Under the pieces are notes generated by a model. That model was not told where the DNA came from, did no database searches, and saw only the letters and a list, made by a program, of their open reading frames with translations. A program made the translations under genes and the position numbers. Source: Lentinula raphanica (taxonomy: Eukaryota > Basidiomycota > Agaricomycetes > Agaricales > Omphalotaceae). Taken from it: a DNA stretch of 64,000 nt. The DNA is taken from assembly GCA_027919835.1 (NCBI GenBank), contig JANVFP010000023.1, positions 620,001 to 684,000 on the forward strand. Direction: 5' to 3'. Positions 1 through 10,837 of the stretch are shown one piece after another. Position 1 is the stretch's first letter; every line of letters begins with the position of its first letter.

Positions 1-56
1 TGAGTTGGATTTGATTAGAAGCGCCATATCACAGGAGAATCGGAGTACACACTTAC

Positions 57-640
57 GTCGCCTTCGTCGCCAAAATCTTTCCAAATCGTAGCATCGAAAA
101 AGCGCGAGAGCTGGCGCACGGATAAACCTCTATTCCGCGCACGAGAAGGGGCCGCTCCTTTGCGTATATCCTCATAAACGGTTTCGTCGTCAGGCTCTGG
201 AGCTAAAGATGCCTTATGCGAGTCATACCAAGCTCTCTCCTACTTGGACACATTATAGATCTGATCTGTGTGAGCTAAAGTTGCCAGAGCTTACTTGATC
301 GTCACTCAGAACCTGAGATGGCAATCACGATCAATGGATTGGTTTGAACACAAAGGTCGAGAGAGAAATATACCTCATAAGCTTGCTGTAGCTCTGCAAA
401 ACGTTTTGTAGCACCCTCGACGTCGTCTTTGTTTTTATCCGGATGATGGATAAGGGCAAGTCGGCGGAATGAACGCTAGAGAAAGGGATTGAGATCTTGA
501 TTGAGATGATAGGATGAGTAGCTGGGACCGACTTTTATCTCATCTGAGGTTGCTGTTTCTTCAACTTCTAGAAGTTGATAGTAGTCTGTTATCTGATCCT
601 GAGCTTGATTCTGTCCAGAGTTTGATGCTCCTGCGCCCAT
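57..640 (-). CDS. JJJ1: J-domain co-chaperone, JJJ1/DNAJC21 type (partial, 5' part)
   Basis: The start at 640 reads MGAGASNSG; a J domain follows ([17 protein letters not shown], then [18 protein letters not shown] with the HPD triad that stimulates Hsp70 ATPase). Exon 295-312 is only 18 nt (VLSDDQ). Downstream comes [15 protein letters not shown], the WYDSH signature of the JJJ1/DNAJC21 branch. This family works with cytosolic Hsp70 to release and recycle factors from late pre-60S ribosomes. The last readable exon ends at 57 with a GTAAG donor, so the middle and the C-terminal zinc fingers lie beyond the window. An in-frame ATG at 700 exists, but the shorter start fits the family. It is divergent from TIM13, 176 bp apart, suggesting a shared promoter. 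Introns are assigned by eye. Confidence 0.88.
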
Positions 641-816
641 GTTCTTTTGATAGACAGAATTATTTGAAGTCAAAGTTGAGTTGAAGAGAGAGGGAATCAA
701 GTCACGTTATCTGCGACACGGTAAGTATCGCGTCATCATTTTTTCCAAGCTTTCCGGCGTTCGCGTACTTACACTTGCACGGTCACCACAGTATATACCA
801 CGAATCGTTCAAAGCC

Positions 817-1353
817 ATGTCAGACTTCTTCAAGAACCCACTCTCAACCTCGTCACCAGGTACGCATCCCATTTCTGAAATCCTGGAAACGTCGCAGTAG
901 ACATATTGTTCTCTACAGACAGTGCGGCACGGAAGCAAGCAATCATGGATCAAGTACGGAACGAACTAGCTCAGGCTAATGCACAACAACTGATGAACGT
1001 TTGTGCAAACCATTGAGCTACTGTCGTCCGTCAGCTCTAACCGTATCTCTCAGAATATGAATGAGCGTTGTTTCAAAGCTTGTGTCACAAAGCCAGGAGA
1101 TTCATTGTCGAGCTCAGAACAAGTATACATTCAACCCCTAGTATTCGCATGCTTCTTCCTCAATGATTTCTTCCTCCAGACGTGTTTAACGAGATGTTTG
1201 GACAGATTCATGGATACATGTGCGTGACAAATATTGCCAACTTCACAGAAGGATCACTCAATCAGTCTTCTCATAGTTAATGCTGTCAGCAGGACATACG
1301 TTGCCCGGCTAGCCAAGGAACGGTCAGAATCAGACTCCACACCCTCTCTCTGA
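817..1353 (+). CDS. TIM13: Mitochondrial intermembrane-space chaperone Tim13
   Basis: Five exons join in phase: 817-859, 919-998, 1054-1122, 1180-1219, 1277-1353, giving 102 residues. The core is SAARKQAIMDQVRNELAQAN, then CFKAC and CLTRC, the twin CX3C motifs that define small Tim proteins and form two intramolecular disulfides. The tail ...VSRTYVARLAKER is typical of Tim13 rather than Tim8, Tim9 or Tim10. Known role of the family: with Tim8 it forms a hexamer that escorts hydrophobic precursors across the intermembrane space to TIM22. The length is normal. The fourth coding exon is just 40 nt. It is divergent from the JJJ1 homologue. Confidence is high for the family; exon 5 rests on a TAG acceptor at 1274-1276. 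Confidence 0.9.
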
Positions 1354-1737
1354 GCAGTGCCATCCATAACAAAATATCACCCATCGGGTACCTCATCCTA
1401 CACTCGCGCATCCTCGTACAATCGCGCTAGGAACTCCAATAGAGTATCTCTAAATTGTAATCAACCTGTACCCGTTACCCTAGTCAAAAATAACACAGGA
1501 AACTTGATGATACCAGAAGTAAACGTCTATTTGTTCCTTTTAATTGTCCATCCATCCGAGAAACATGAAAAACGTCAACAGAGCATTGCAAAGAGAGCGA
1601 GGTAGAAGAGGGCAGATATTAGGGTGCACAGCTTTATGGTAAAGGTCGTGTACGATCAGCATCGGTAAAATAGTGTAAGATCATCATAGAGCGTAACAAG
1701 TCATCGCGGGTGTCGTAAAAAATACGTGCTGAAAGTC

Positions 1738-2847
1738 TACATGACCAAGCACGTTGATGGTTTGCGTTTCTTGGGTTCTTTGGGAGGATACCGTGCGCGC
1801 ATCTGTCGTACGAGGTCTTCGAAAACCTCAGCTGCAAGAAATGAATTTCAGAATAACGAGAATTACAGTCGCAGAACGAACATACTTATGTGCCAATTTC
1901 GTTTAGAAGACGTCTCGTAGAAAGGAAGATTCCAACGACTGGCAAGAGCTTGGATGGTATTACGGTGGACTTCTCGTTCGTTGACGAGGTCCAATTTCGT
2001 CCCGACAACCACAATGGGTATTGGTCCCTATAAAATCGGGTTAGGTTCAAAAAGGAAAAAATATGCGGGAAGTATATGGGAACTCACAGATTCGCCTTTG
2101 ATACGATAAATTTGCTTGCGCAAATGATCGACTTCCTTGAGGCTGGCCTCTTGAGTGAGACTGTGGAAGAAAAGTTGGGAGAAAGCGCAGGGGATGAGAA
2201 TGAAGTGAACTGACCTAAACACTAAGACAAAGCCCTTGCCGGCCTGATTGAAGTGAAGGTGAGGTATGTACGTGGCAAAACAGCTGTTGCAAAGACGCCA
2301 TCATTACCTTGATATATACTTCGTTAAGGCTTGTAAATTGCTCGGCACCTGCTGTATCGAGGACCTCAAGCTAAACAGCCAAAAGAATGATGGTCAGGAA
2401 ATTTTGAACAGACGAGACAGATCTAGGCAGACGCTCTGACGACAGTGGAATGGTGGATGGATAGGGTAATTTGAGCGGAATGTAGGAAAGAAGGAAAGCG
2501 ACGCACAGTTGTGGGAATTCCATCCACTGAGATGGAGCGTCGGTATTCCTCTTTTGAGTAGGATAGTTAGAATGGATTGGCCGTTGGGACACTCGATGAT
2601 CACCTCACCTTCAATGGTAGGGTCATAATTCTCCAGGAATACACCCTGAATAAATCGGACTGTGATATATCATGAATGATTCAGTACAGGGAGGATCCGG
2701 GTTGAGCTGAACATTCCCGAGTACCTGTGAGAGCAGACTTTCCTACACCTCCAGCTGGTACAGCAGTCAGTGAATTATAAGTCTAACGTCTAGGAGGCTG
2801 TAAAAGGTTGACTCACCCCCAAGAACAACGACTTTGAATTGTGCCAT
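1738..2847 (-). CDS. RSR1: Ras-family small GTPase, Rsr1/Bud1 (Rap-like)
   Basis: A gene of at least six short exons starting MAQFKVVVLGAGGVGKSAL (P-loop G1). Effector region FLENYDPTIE is followed by EEYRRSISVDG; G3 is LDTAGAEQFTSL; G4 is VVVGTKLDL; the end is KKRKPSTCLVM, a polybasic stretch plus CaaX box for prenylation. The Rap/Rsr1 branch is indicated by the EQF after DTAG, where true Ras has QEE, and by the VYIKAGKGFVLVF segment. In yeasts Rsr1 marks sites of polarised growth through the Cdc42 exchange factor; in filamentous fungi it directs the hyphal tip. It is odd in G4: Thr replaces the Asn of the usual NKxD. Length about 200 residues, normal. The upstream ATG region lies 238 bp from the divergent cyclophilin start. 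Confidence 0.85.
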
Positions 2848-3085
2848 ACAATTGTAACACGTTGGAGCGTCAAGGCAAAGAAACCAAGGCTCTGTGTAAA
2901 ACGCAGTAGCGTTTGTTAACGCGGGGGGAGGTAAAAGAAATACAAAAGGACAGGAAGGCTGTCAGAGATATAGATACACGAGGTCGTGACCATCGTGAGA
3001 CTGGGAGTGCTGTATCGGCATCTAATTTAGCATCCGACAGTCAACAGACTCTTCGAAGTTGACGGTTAGCATCAAAAGATTGAGC

Positions 3086-4316
3086 ATGGTGAGGCCAAGA
3101 GTGTTTATGGATTTTTCGGTTGGAGGAGAACACATTGGTCGGTGAGAAAGCCTTTCTGTGTTTGTGTTTGTGCGTGAATATTGATCTGTTTGCATTTGCA
3201 GGGTTATATTCGAGTTGTATAATGACTCTGCGCCCAAAACAAGTGAAAAGTACGCGCTCTTTTTCCATTATTTCATCTATCAATGTCGACCAGAGAACAG
3301 TTTTCGAGCATTATGCACTGGAGAAAAAGGGCGAAACACGTCGGGTGTTCCACTATACTACAAAAATTCCATCATTCATCGGTCAATCAAGGGGTTTATG
3401 ATACAAGGCGGAGGTCAGTTCCATGTTCAGCGTGCTACACGTAACACGTAGCATTCTTATTCGTTGCAGACTTCACGAAAAGGAACGGAACCGGTGGCGA
3501 ATCTATCTATGGTGGAATGTTCGCAGATGAGGACTTGACTTTACCATTGGATTCTGAAGCATTGCTGTGCATGGCAAATCGAGGACCCAATACGAATGGT
3601 TCCCAGTTCTTCATTACCCTCCGACCTTGCCCACATTTGAACGGCAAACATGTCGTCTTTGGGAGAGTTCTCAAGGGATACGATGAGGTTGTGAAGAAGA
3701 TTGCAGATGTCCCTGTCAATGAAAAGGATACACCTTTGAGTGCTGTGGTGATACACAATTGTGGAGAGTTGGAATTGAGAAAGCCACCAGGTAATCCTAT
3801 TTGCAGCCCACAATGTATGATCGTTCACTGATTGCTTCAAACTCAAGCTAAACCAGCGCCCTCGGAATCAGAATCAGACTCGGCAGAGGAAGAGGAAAAG
3901 TCAAGAAAATCGCGACGTCGTTCGCGCCGGTCACGCTCAGATCATCCTTCTTCAGACGATGATTCAGACGCTGGAGAGCGTCGGCGTCGTAAGAAGTCAA
4001 AACGCAAACACAAACGTGACAACAAGAAAGACGAGATCAAAGACTCAGAGAAAGGCGAACCGTCCAATCCCAGAGGAGAGACTGAAGAAGAGTATGACGC
4101 CCGCCTTGAGCGGGAAGAAAAGGAGAGGTTAGCTGCCACAAGAAAACGCGAGCTGCAACGGATCAAGGAAGAGTATGAGGCAGGGACTTCTACAGTAGAT
4201 GGTGTCAGGTTCAAAGGTAAGATGATATACATGAACTTGTTGCAAGCTGACTGACAAAAACGACAGGACGAGGAAGAATGAAATACGTCGATCCGGACGT
4301 GCGTTATAAATTTTGA
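3086..4316 (+). CDS. Cyclophilin (peptidyl-prolyl isomerase) with RS/lysine-rich tail
   Basis: Six exons join in phase (3086-3141, 3202-3249, 3301-3413, 3470-3790, 3848-4216, 4267-4316), 318 residues. It starts [19 protein letters not shown], and the cyclophilin fold continues through [22 protein letters not shown] with the catalytic Arg, [16 protein letters not shown] and [11 protein letters not shown]. The Trp of cyclophilin A is His here, as in nuclear PPIG-type cyclophilins. From residue about 175 the tail is acidic, then RS/KR-rich ([22 protein letters not shown]), then a coiled stretch and [10 protein letters not shown]. Such tails place the enzyme at spliceosomal speckles; this is inference by family. 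It is convergent with eIF4B. Confidence 0.88.
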
Positions 4317-4472
4317 CATAGAACCATGTTACTTTTGTACATCGTCTAGTACCAAGACAGCCTGTCTTTCGAATAAAATGCACGAAACGAGATGCGTTTC
4401 CTGAGCTCATGCGCAGATAGGTATAAATATGAAAACAACGTTTAGCAGACTTCGCAAAAGGGCACCCAAAAA

Positions 4473-6401
4473 TTAGATGGTAACTTCACCCAGCTTTTCC
4501 GCAATCGTCTCTTCTTTCCCATTCACTTCTGTCTCTTCAGCTTTCTTCTTATTGGCTGCCGCATTGGCAAAGCTAAAAGCAGGTCGCACATTCGCAGCCA
4601 TGCTCTGTGGTATGACTTTAGAAGCGGGAGCCTGCGATGCCGGCGGAGAAGAGGGTTGGGATACAGCGCTGGTTGGAGGAGTGTGGTTGCGACTGATAGG
4701 TCGTTCAACGCCGGTGCGAGAACTTGTTCGGGACATGCTGATACGGTCTCGGTTCATTTCACGATCTCTGTCAAGCTTTTGTGCGATTTCATGTTCTTTG
4801 GCTGTGACATCCACAGGTCTAAATTTGTGCATCAGTAGAAGTAATTGACCTGATCTGATAAAACACCTACTTGGCAGCACCAAATGGATTCGAGCGACTT
4901 CCAGAAGTTGGGGGAGTGGGTCCCATTTTTGGAGAGGAAAGGGGACTTCCAACATTTGACGCGCTACCTGACCGAGGTAACAGCTCTAACTTGCGTCTGC
5001 TCATCTGAGGTGTAGGAGGCGTCGAGCCGGTAGCTGTGTACAAGATATATCGCATTGCTCAACCAACAAGCAGAAAAACCATGAACTTACGCGATGTATT
5101 GTCACGTACAGGTCTTGGACGAGAGGAACTCCTCCAATCTGATTCCTCAGGGGCCGGGTCTTTTGGCGGACCCATGTCACCCCGGCCTCTGGCGCTACCA
5201 AACCTATTAGCTGGTACCGCAGGTTCTCTCTCTTCGTGGGGCCTGAATTTTGAACCTTTGGCCCATACTTCATCACGATCAGCAGCTCCAGAGCTTTCAG
5301 AAGCAAATCCCATCGTCTTTTTTCTCATGGACCCAGTGGGAGTCTCGGGCTCAGCGATAGGTGCCCGAGGTCGACTCGAACGCCAGTCACTGGCGCCCTC
5401 GGAAACGCTGGGAAGAGGTTCGGGACGAGGCCCGTCAAAACGACGACGTGACGAATCCCGGGATGATGATAGGTCTGGTAGAGGCCCGTCTCGTCGCCAG
5501 GGATTCTCGAATTTGCTGTCATCCATGCCACCATAGCTGGAGCGTTCTTTGGCTGAAGGAAAATTATGAAAACAGGGGGGTGTTTATGGCAGCGGGAGTA
5601 CTCACGAGGTTCTGCGACGCTCACTCGAATGGTTCTTCCTGAAAATGACTGTCACGGTTCCTTGGGTCAGTCGTAAGTATGGGAATGTGCTGATGGGACT
5701 CACAGCGCCGGTTTTATCTAAGGCATTTTTGAGGGCGTCTAGGTCTTCGAATTCAACATAACCGAATCCCTTTGGCTTATCATCTCTGTCCTTGATTAAT
5801 TTGACATTCTTGGTCTAAGTTTGAATGATAAGTGATTAATCGTCAGTAAGAGGGGCAACATGAATTGCCTTTTCGAAAAAATCCTCGAGTTCCGCTTCCA
5901 TAAGGTCGAAGGGAAGGTTACCGACGAAAGCCGTATAGGGAGGCTGGGTAGGGAGAGGAATGTCCTCACGAGGTGGAGGTGGTGCCCGATCCGCTGTCGT
6001 ACTCGAGCGTTAGCATTGAAGAGAACATCCGAAGGGAGAACGCACGTCTTGAGGCCAAAAAATCGTCACCACGACGGCCATAACGATCATTCTGACGGGC
6101 TTGGTCTTCATCGCTCCTCATCGCAGCTACTCAGGGACAATTCATGAAGACCAATTTACAGTCAGCAGCAGCAGCTCCCCACTCACGAGCAGAGGGCAGT
6201 TGGTCCATTTCGTCAGCCCATGATCCTGGAGCTAGCAAAGTACCCGTGCAATGAGCAGAAATAGTGAGAATTAGCTGACCAAATCTTACAGTCACCCAGA
6301 AACTCGTTCAACGAAATCTTCTTGGCTTTTTTGGGAGCTAATGATATCAAAAAGAGATCAATAGAGGTAACAGAACAGCCAACTTTGAGGAACGTACGCA
6401 T
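4473..6401 (-). CDS. TIF3: Translation initiation factor eIF4B
   Basis: It begins MPPKKAKKISLNEFLGD, the conserved opening of fungal eIF4B. The first coding exon is only 4 nt (ATGC, 6398-6401), followed by a GTACGT donor. An RRM follows, with RNP2-like AFVGNLPFDL and RNP1-like KGFGYVEFEDLDAL. A long low-complexity Arg/Ser/Pro region comes next (SDWRSSRPRAP, EESDWRSSSRPRP repeats), and the end is AFSFANAAANKKKAEE. eIF4B stimulates eIF4A helicase and 40S recruitment; the SDWRSS units resemble the repeat region of yeast Tif3. The stop is TAA at 4473-4475. It is convergent with the cyclophilin, 156 bp apart. Internal exon borders were not all resolved. Confidence 0.87.
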
Positions 6402-6603
6402 TTTAGCTGTTGCGGTGAGAGAGCAAAAAGTTACACTGAGATCATGTGATATAATGAGCAAGCAATTATTACGTCTGTTATAGTTTAACCCTGTCCTCCT
6501 CATTGTGAACGTTCTTATTATTACGACCTTCCAACTCTCTTCATAACCTTATACTGCTACGCCCATTCTAGTTAGAGTCAAGAATACCCTCACTTCGCAA
6601 CTA

Positions 6604-9560
6604 ATGGCCGCTTCAAGAGAAGCCACCGGAAACGGGTTGGCGCGCACAATGGCAAACGGACACGACCCACTCTCAGAGAGGATCCAGATAATTGACGACG
6701 AGAAACGATTCACGTACTTCTATGCTCGCCCTTGCTTTGAACTCTGCTAACCTGCTACTTATATAGACCGGAGCTCACTTCTCAAATCGAACGTTGGGGC
6801 CTTCGAGATGCAGGCTTCAACTACAATATTGTTGCTGTGTTTGGCTCTCAGTCTACTGGAAAGAGTTAGTTCAACGAGCTTATGACTGCGTTGCTCTGCT
6901 ACTGACGAAACTCTCAAAAGGTACACTATTGAACAGACTATTTGGAACCACTTTTGACGTTATGGACGAAACGAAACGACAACAGACTACCAAAGGTCAG
7001 GGTTCTACACCTGCTACTAGCAATCATGCTCAGGGTGGTTTCAGGTATCTGGATGTGCAGAGGGAAGGATATGAACATCATGGTCATGGACGTGGAAGGT
7101 ACAGACGGCAGAGAACGTGGAGAGGACCAGGTATGTATTGCACGGCACGCGCATCATGCTTCAGCTGCTATAAACAACTAACCTATTTCTAGGACTTTGA
7201 ACGCAAATCTGCCTTGTTCTCCCTTGCCTCTTCCGAAGTCCTCATCATCAACCTATGGGAACATCAAGTTGGTTTATACCAGGGTGCAAACATGGGATTG
7301 CTCAAGACAGTCTTCGAGGTCAACCTTGGTCTGTTTGGCGGCAAGAAAGCGCAAGACGGGTGAGTTTATTCTGGCGTGGATACTGCTTTCTCGCCGACCT
7401 TGGACACGTAGCTCAAGTGGACGCACTCTCCTCCTCTTCGTCATCCGTGACCACATTGGAACCACGCCTCTCGCGAACCTTCAGACAACGCTCACATCGG
7501 ACCTGCAGAAGATATGGGACTCACTCTCCAAGCCAGCTGAGCTGAAAGATCGACAACTATCTGACTACTTCGACCTTGCTTTCACTGCGCTTCCTCACAA
7601 AATTCTTGCCGCGGATCAGTTCGAAATGGAGACACGCAACCTGAGAGGGCGATTCGTAGACAAGGCCAACTCGGGATACTTGTTCAAACCTGTGTACCAC
7701 AAACGCATACCAGCAGATGGTGTGGCATTCTATATGGAAAATATATGGGTAAGTTGACGTATCTTATTTCTCATGCTATCATTTAAATGCGTGATTAGGA
7801 ACAAGTCCAAACCAACAAAGACCTCGACCTTCCAACACAGCAAGAGCTTCTTGCACAATTCCGATGCGACGAGATTTCCGCTGTCGCGCTCGCAGAATTC
7901 AACGAACAAGCCAAGCCCCAGAAACGACCCATTGAAGGTGGTAAGGTCGTGGACGGACTAGGCGGTATGATGCGGAGCTGGCGCACTATGGCTTTGGAAC
8001 GATATGACCGTGATGCATCTCGCTATCACCAAGGGGTTTATAAACGCAAACGCTCGGACTTGATTGCCTCCCTCGATGCTACTCTATCACCCCTGTTCCT
8101 CGGTCAATTGAAAAACTTGCACAAGGCATGCCTCGGAGCGTTCAAGAAGGAGATTCTGGAAGGTTTGAAAGGGGAAGAGTATAACTTCGCTGATGTAGTG
8201 AGCAAGGCGAAGGCCAAGTGTGAAACTGAGTTTGCAACAGGCGCAAAGGAAAGCGTGGTTGATGATTCCGAGGAAGGGAAAGCCGAATGGAATTGGGCAG
8301 AAGAGTTGGAGTTGTTGAAGGAGGAGGTGAAGAGTGTTGCTGATCAATGTAGGAAGGACGAGACCAAAAAGATGGTTAATGCTATCGAGGTGAGGCTGAA
8401 ACCTGTCTTTTTTCTTCTACCCCGTTTGAACGAGTCTCTGTTCTGCAGCGCAATTTCAAGAAACAAATCTCAGAACCTGTCGAGTTAGCATTGAACAGAG
8501 GCGCACCGAACATGTGGGACCAGGTCCTGAAGGCCTTCCGAGATACTCTAGACAAGGCAGAGGCAACTTACTTGACGAAGGCAACCAGTGAATACTAATT
8601 TTATCTACGCTTCTTAATGGAGATTCATGTTTTTTTTTGCAGGTTTCAATTGCACCGAAGAAGAGAACGCACACTCCTTGGCTGCGCTTCGCCGGCGTGC
8701 TTGGCAAGTCTTACGAAGCAAGATTGATGAACAAACGACGGACTCAATTTTCGTGGGCAGACTACGAGCACATTTCGAGGAACGGTTCAGATATGATGAA
8801 CAAGGTGTTCCTAGAGTGTGGAAGCCGGAGGATGATATCGACGGCGCTTTCAAGAGAGCAAAAGACCAGACTCTAGAGCTAATCCCTCTCTACTCCAAAA
8901 TCATGCCACAGGACTCGTCGATGGCATATACCCTCCCTCCGGACGCCATCTCCTCCCAAGACCCTGGCTCCTCTCTGGAAGAGGCATTTGACTTTGAATC
9001 TTCCCTGGTGGTGTTTTCGGAGACAAAAGCACTGGATCTTGCAGCCAAGTTCCGGAAAGATGCGGATTTGGCGTATGTTGAGGCCAAGCGGAGTACGGTG
9101 TCCAGTGTGGCGCAGATACCATATTGGATGTACGGTGTATTGTTGGTGCTGGGCTGGAATGAATTCATGATGGTGTTGTTCAATCCGATATATTTCATGT
9201 TCCTCCTCATGGCTGCTGCTGCTGCGTGAGTCTCGAATGATTCATACCCGGAGAGGGGATCAGATACTGACACAAGTTCGAACAGATACCTCATCATTCA
9301 ACTTGGACTTGCAGGGCCTTTATTGAGTGTCACACAGACTATGGGTATGGAGGTACGCAGCCACTGCTGATATGTTCTTGCAGTAATTGACAAATCATTG
9401 GTTGCAGGTCAAACGCCAGGCCACTCAAAAGCTACGAGAGCACTTTGCGGAGCCTGTGCTTGCACAAGCCCAAGCCCATAATGCCCAGTCACGATCAGGT
9501 TCCATGATAGAAGACGAGGATAAGGAGTTGAGGGAACGACAGCGGGGATCGCCTATGTAA
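6604..9560 (+). CDS. SEY1: ER membrane-fusion dynamin-like GTPase Sey1
   Basis: About 780 residues over roughly ten exons, starting [11 protein letters not shown]. The GTPase domain has G1 [16 protein letters not shown], the switch [12 protein letters not shown]3 [14 protein letters not shown] and G4 VIRDH. A long helical bundle runs to about residue 680, where [15 protein letters not shown] and [14 protein letters not shown] form the paired ER-membrane segments; a cytosolic tail ends [11 protein letters not shown]. This is the Sey1/RHD3 family, which fuses ER tubules homotypically, as atlastin does in animals. Length is typical. The first intron interrupts the loop just after GFETF, and the second splits the P-loop Ser codon. 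It is convergent with TSR2, only 87 bp between stops. Confidence 0.93.
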
Positions 9561-9647
9561 CATTGTTAGGGCGTTTACATATACCTATGCACTGTGCATT
9601 TAGATGGATTTTATATATGTATCTGGATACACGTCTGCCTCGAGCTC

Positions 9648-10304
9648 TCATCGTTTTCGTCTGCTAGACACCAGCGTAAACCCATCTTCGTCAACTTCTG
9701 GTTCCCTCCGACTGTGACCATGATCGATGAGTTGGGGTGCCTCATCGATAGCCGCGATTTGGCTCATCGATACATCATTGTCTGCGTCGTCCTCTTCCTC
9801 ATCTTCATCTTCCCAGTCGCCCTCTTCTTCTTCAGTAGCCTCCTGGTAATGCGCCTGTACTTTTCGTCCTTTCGTTTTATCGGCACGAGACTCCCACTCC
9901 TGGACCATCTTTTCACCTGCTGAAGGACTCGTCATAGCCCCTGCATTAGCGGGGTTCGTGATCGCGTCCCACAGCCTGACGATATCCTTTCCCAACATCT
10001 CCGCGCTGCCATCTTCGACATGGACTTCAAATTCATCAGCCATGATTTGTAGCAAAGTATCCTCGATGTCTTCTGGATCTACGCGTCGTGAGTCGTCCGT
10101 AGAGGCTGATGCTGGATTGTTCTTCGATAGGGTTTCTTCGAACATATCGACGAGGACACCAGCCATCCATGTCCGTTTTTCTTTTGCGCCAGGACCTCCC
10201 CATGATTCTTGGACAGCGAGAGTAAGGGTCTCCCAGAAGGCTAGTCTGGCGATGACCCCGCGAGCGAAGAGAACTAGGGCGGGTGATGGTGAAGATGAAG
10301 ACAT
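9648..10304 (-). CDS. TSR2: Pre-rRNA processing protein Tsr2 (Rps26 escortin)
   Basis: A single exon of 218 residues, starting MSSSSPSPALVLFARGV. The Tsr2 signature is present: helical N-terminus with AVQESWGGPGAKEK (the WGG motif of the family), LLQIMADEFEVHVEDGSA, then an acidic low-complexity tail (EEEEGDWEDEDEEEDD) and the end EDGFTLVSSRRKR. In yeast Tsr2 binds Rps26, shields it and delivers it to pre-40S particles, and is needed for 20S pre-rRNA cleavage. The reading frame stays open upstream to 10358 but only with a TTG, so the ATG at 10302-10304 is preferred. It is intronless among intron-rich neighbours. A tRNA gene lies about 110 bp upstream. Confidence 0.9.
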   Translation of the reverse strand: MSSSSPSPALVLFARGVIARLAFWETLTLAVQESWGGPGAKEKRTWMAGVLVDMFEETLSKNNPASASTDDSRRVDPEDIEDTLLQIMADEFEVHVEDGSAEMLGKDIVRLWDAITNPANAGAMTSPSAGEKMVQEWESRADKTKGRKVQAHYQEATEEEEGDWEDEDEEEDDADNDVSMSQIAAIDEAPQLIDHGHSRREPEVDEDGFTLVSSRRKR

Positions 10305-10411
10305 TGTGGTTTCTGTTGCACAAAAACTTGAGCAAACTTGCTGAGAAACAAGAACCAAGTCTTGTTGACGATAACATATTTGATGAGGAGGAGGAGGAGA
10401 GTATTTGTATA

Positions 10412-10484
10412 GGGCACATGGTGTAGTTGGTTATCACATCCGCTTAGCATGCGGGGGTGCTGGGTTCAATTCCCAGTGTGTCCA
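10412..10484 (+). tRNA. tRNA-Ala (anticodon AGC)
   Basis: A 73-nt intronless cloverleaf. Acceptor stem GGGCACA pairs with TGTGTCC (one G-T wobble), followed by discriminator A. D-stem GTGT pairs with ACAT; the anticodon arm is CCGC-TTAGCAT-GCGG, with loop anticodon AGC; the T-arm is CTGGG-TTCAATT-CCCAG, containing the B box. It decodes GCU and, after A34-to-I editing, GCC and GCA. A run of ten T follows 25 nt downstream and should terminate Pol III. It sits between the divergent TSR2 promoter and the 3' end of the MTA phosphorylase gene. Confidence 0.93.
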
Positions 10485-10837
10485 ATCTGCGATAAAACTG
10501 AAGCAATCGTTTTTTTTTTCTTGTTGCGAATGAAGAGTGTGCACTGTGAAGTACTGTTTTGTGGTTCTGTCCAATAAGGACACTGTTCTGTTACCGTATG
10601 GCATGAAACCGGGGGTTCCGGTTTTGCTTGCGCACTCATCGTAAACTTCAAGGGCTGAAGAAGCTTTCGCGACAAAATTATTCGGACGCTGTTGTACATG
10701 TGTTGAAACAATGAAAACTCTTTCAAAAATGGGACCAAGCTTCACGACTCTAATACTATTATTACTTGTTCCACGATAGTAGATTCCATCCTTCTTCCTC
10801 TGTTGAGTTCTAGAGTATCATTACATATCTAAAGGGA
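10485..10837. other. Intergenic, tRNA trailer and MTA phosphorylase 3' region
   Basis: Apart from the T-run at 10510-10519, nothing recognisable is seen. The short open frames here are not protein-like. It probably holds the 3' UTR of the minus-strand MTA phosphorylase. Confidence 0.6.
10510..10519 (+). terminator. Pol III T-run terminator of tRNA-Ala
   Basis: Ten consecutive T on the + strand, 25 nt past the tRNA 3' end. A run of four or more T is the standard Pol III stop signal. Confidence 0.7.

Noticed and set aside
4477..4848. Plus-strand frame opposite the eIF4B C-terminus
   Set aside because: Antisense shadow of a conserved coding exon; no motifs of its own.
5036..5536. Plus-strand 166-codon frame
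   Set aside because: Antisense shadow of the Arg/Ser-rich region of eIF4B.
10305..10358. N-terminal extension of TSR2
   Set aside because: Opens only with TTG; the internal ATG matches the family start.
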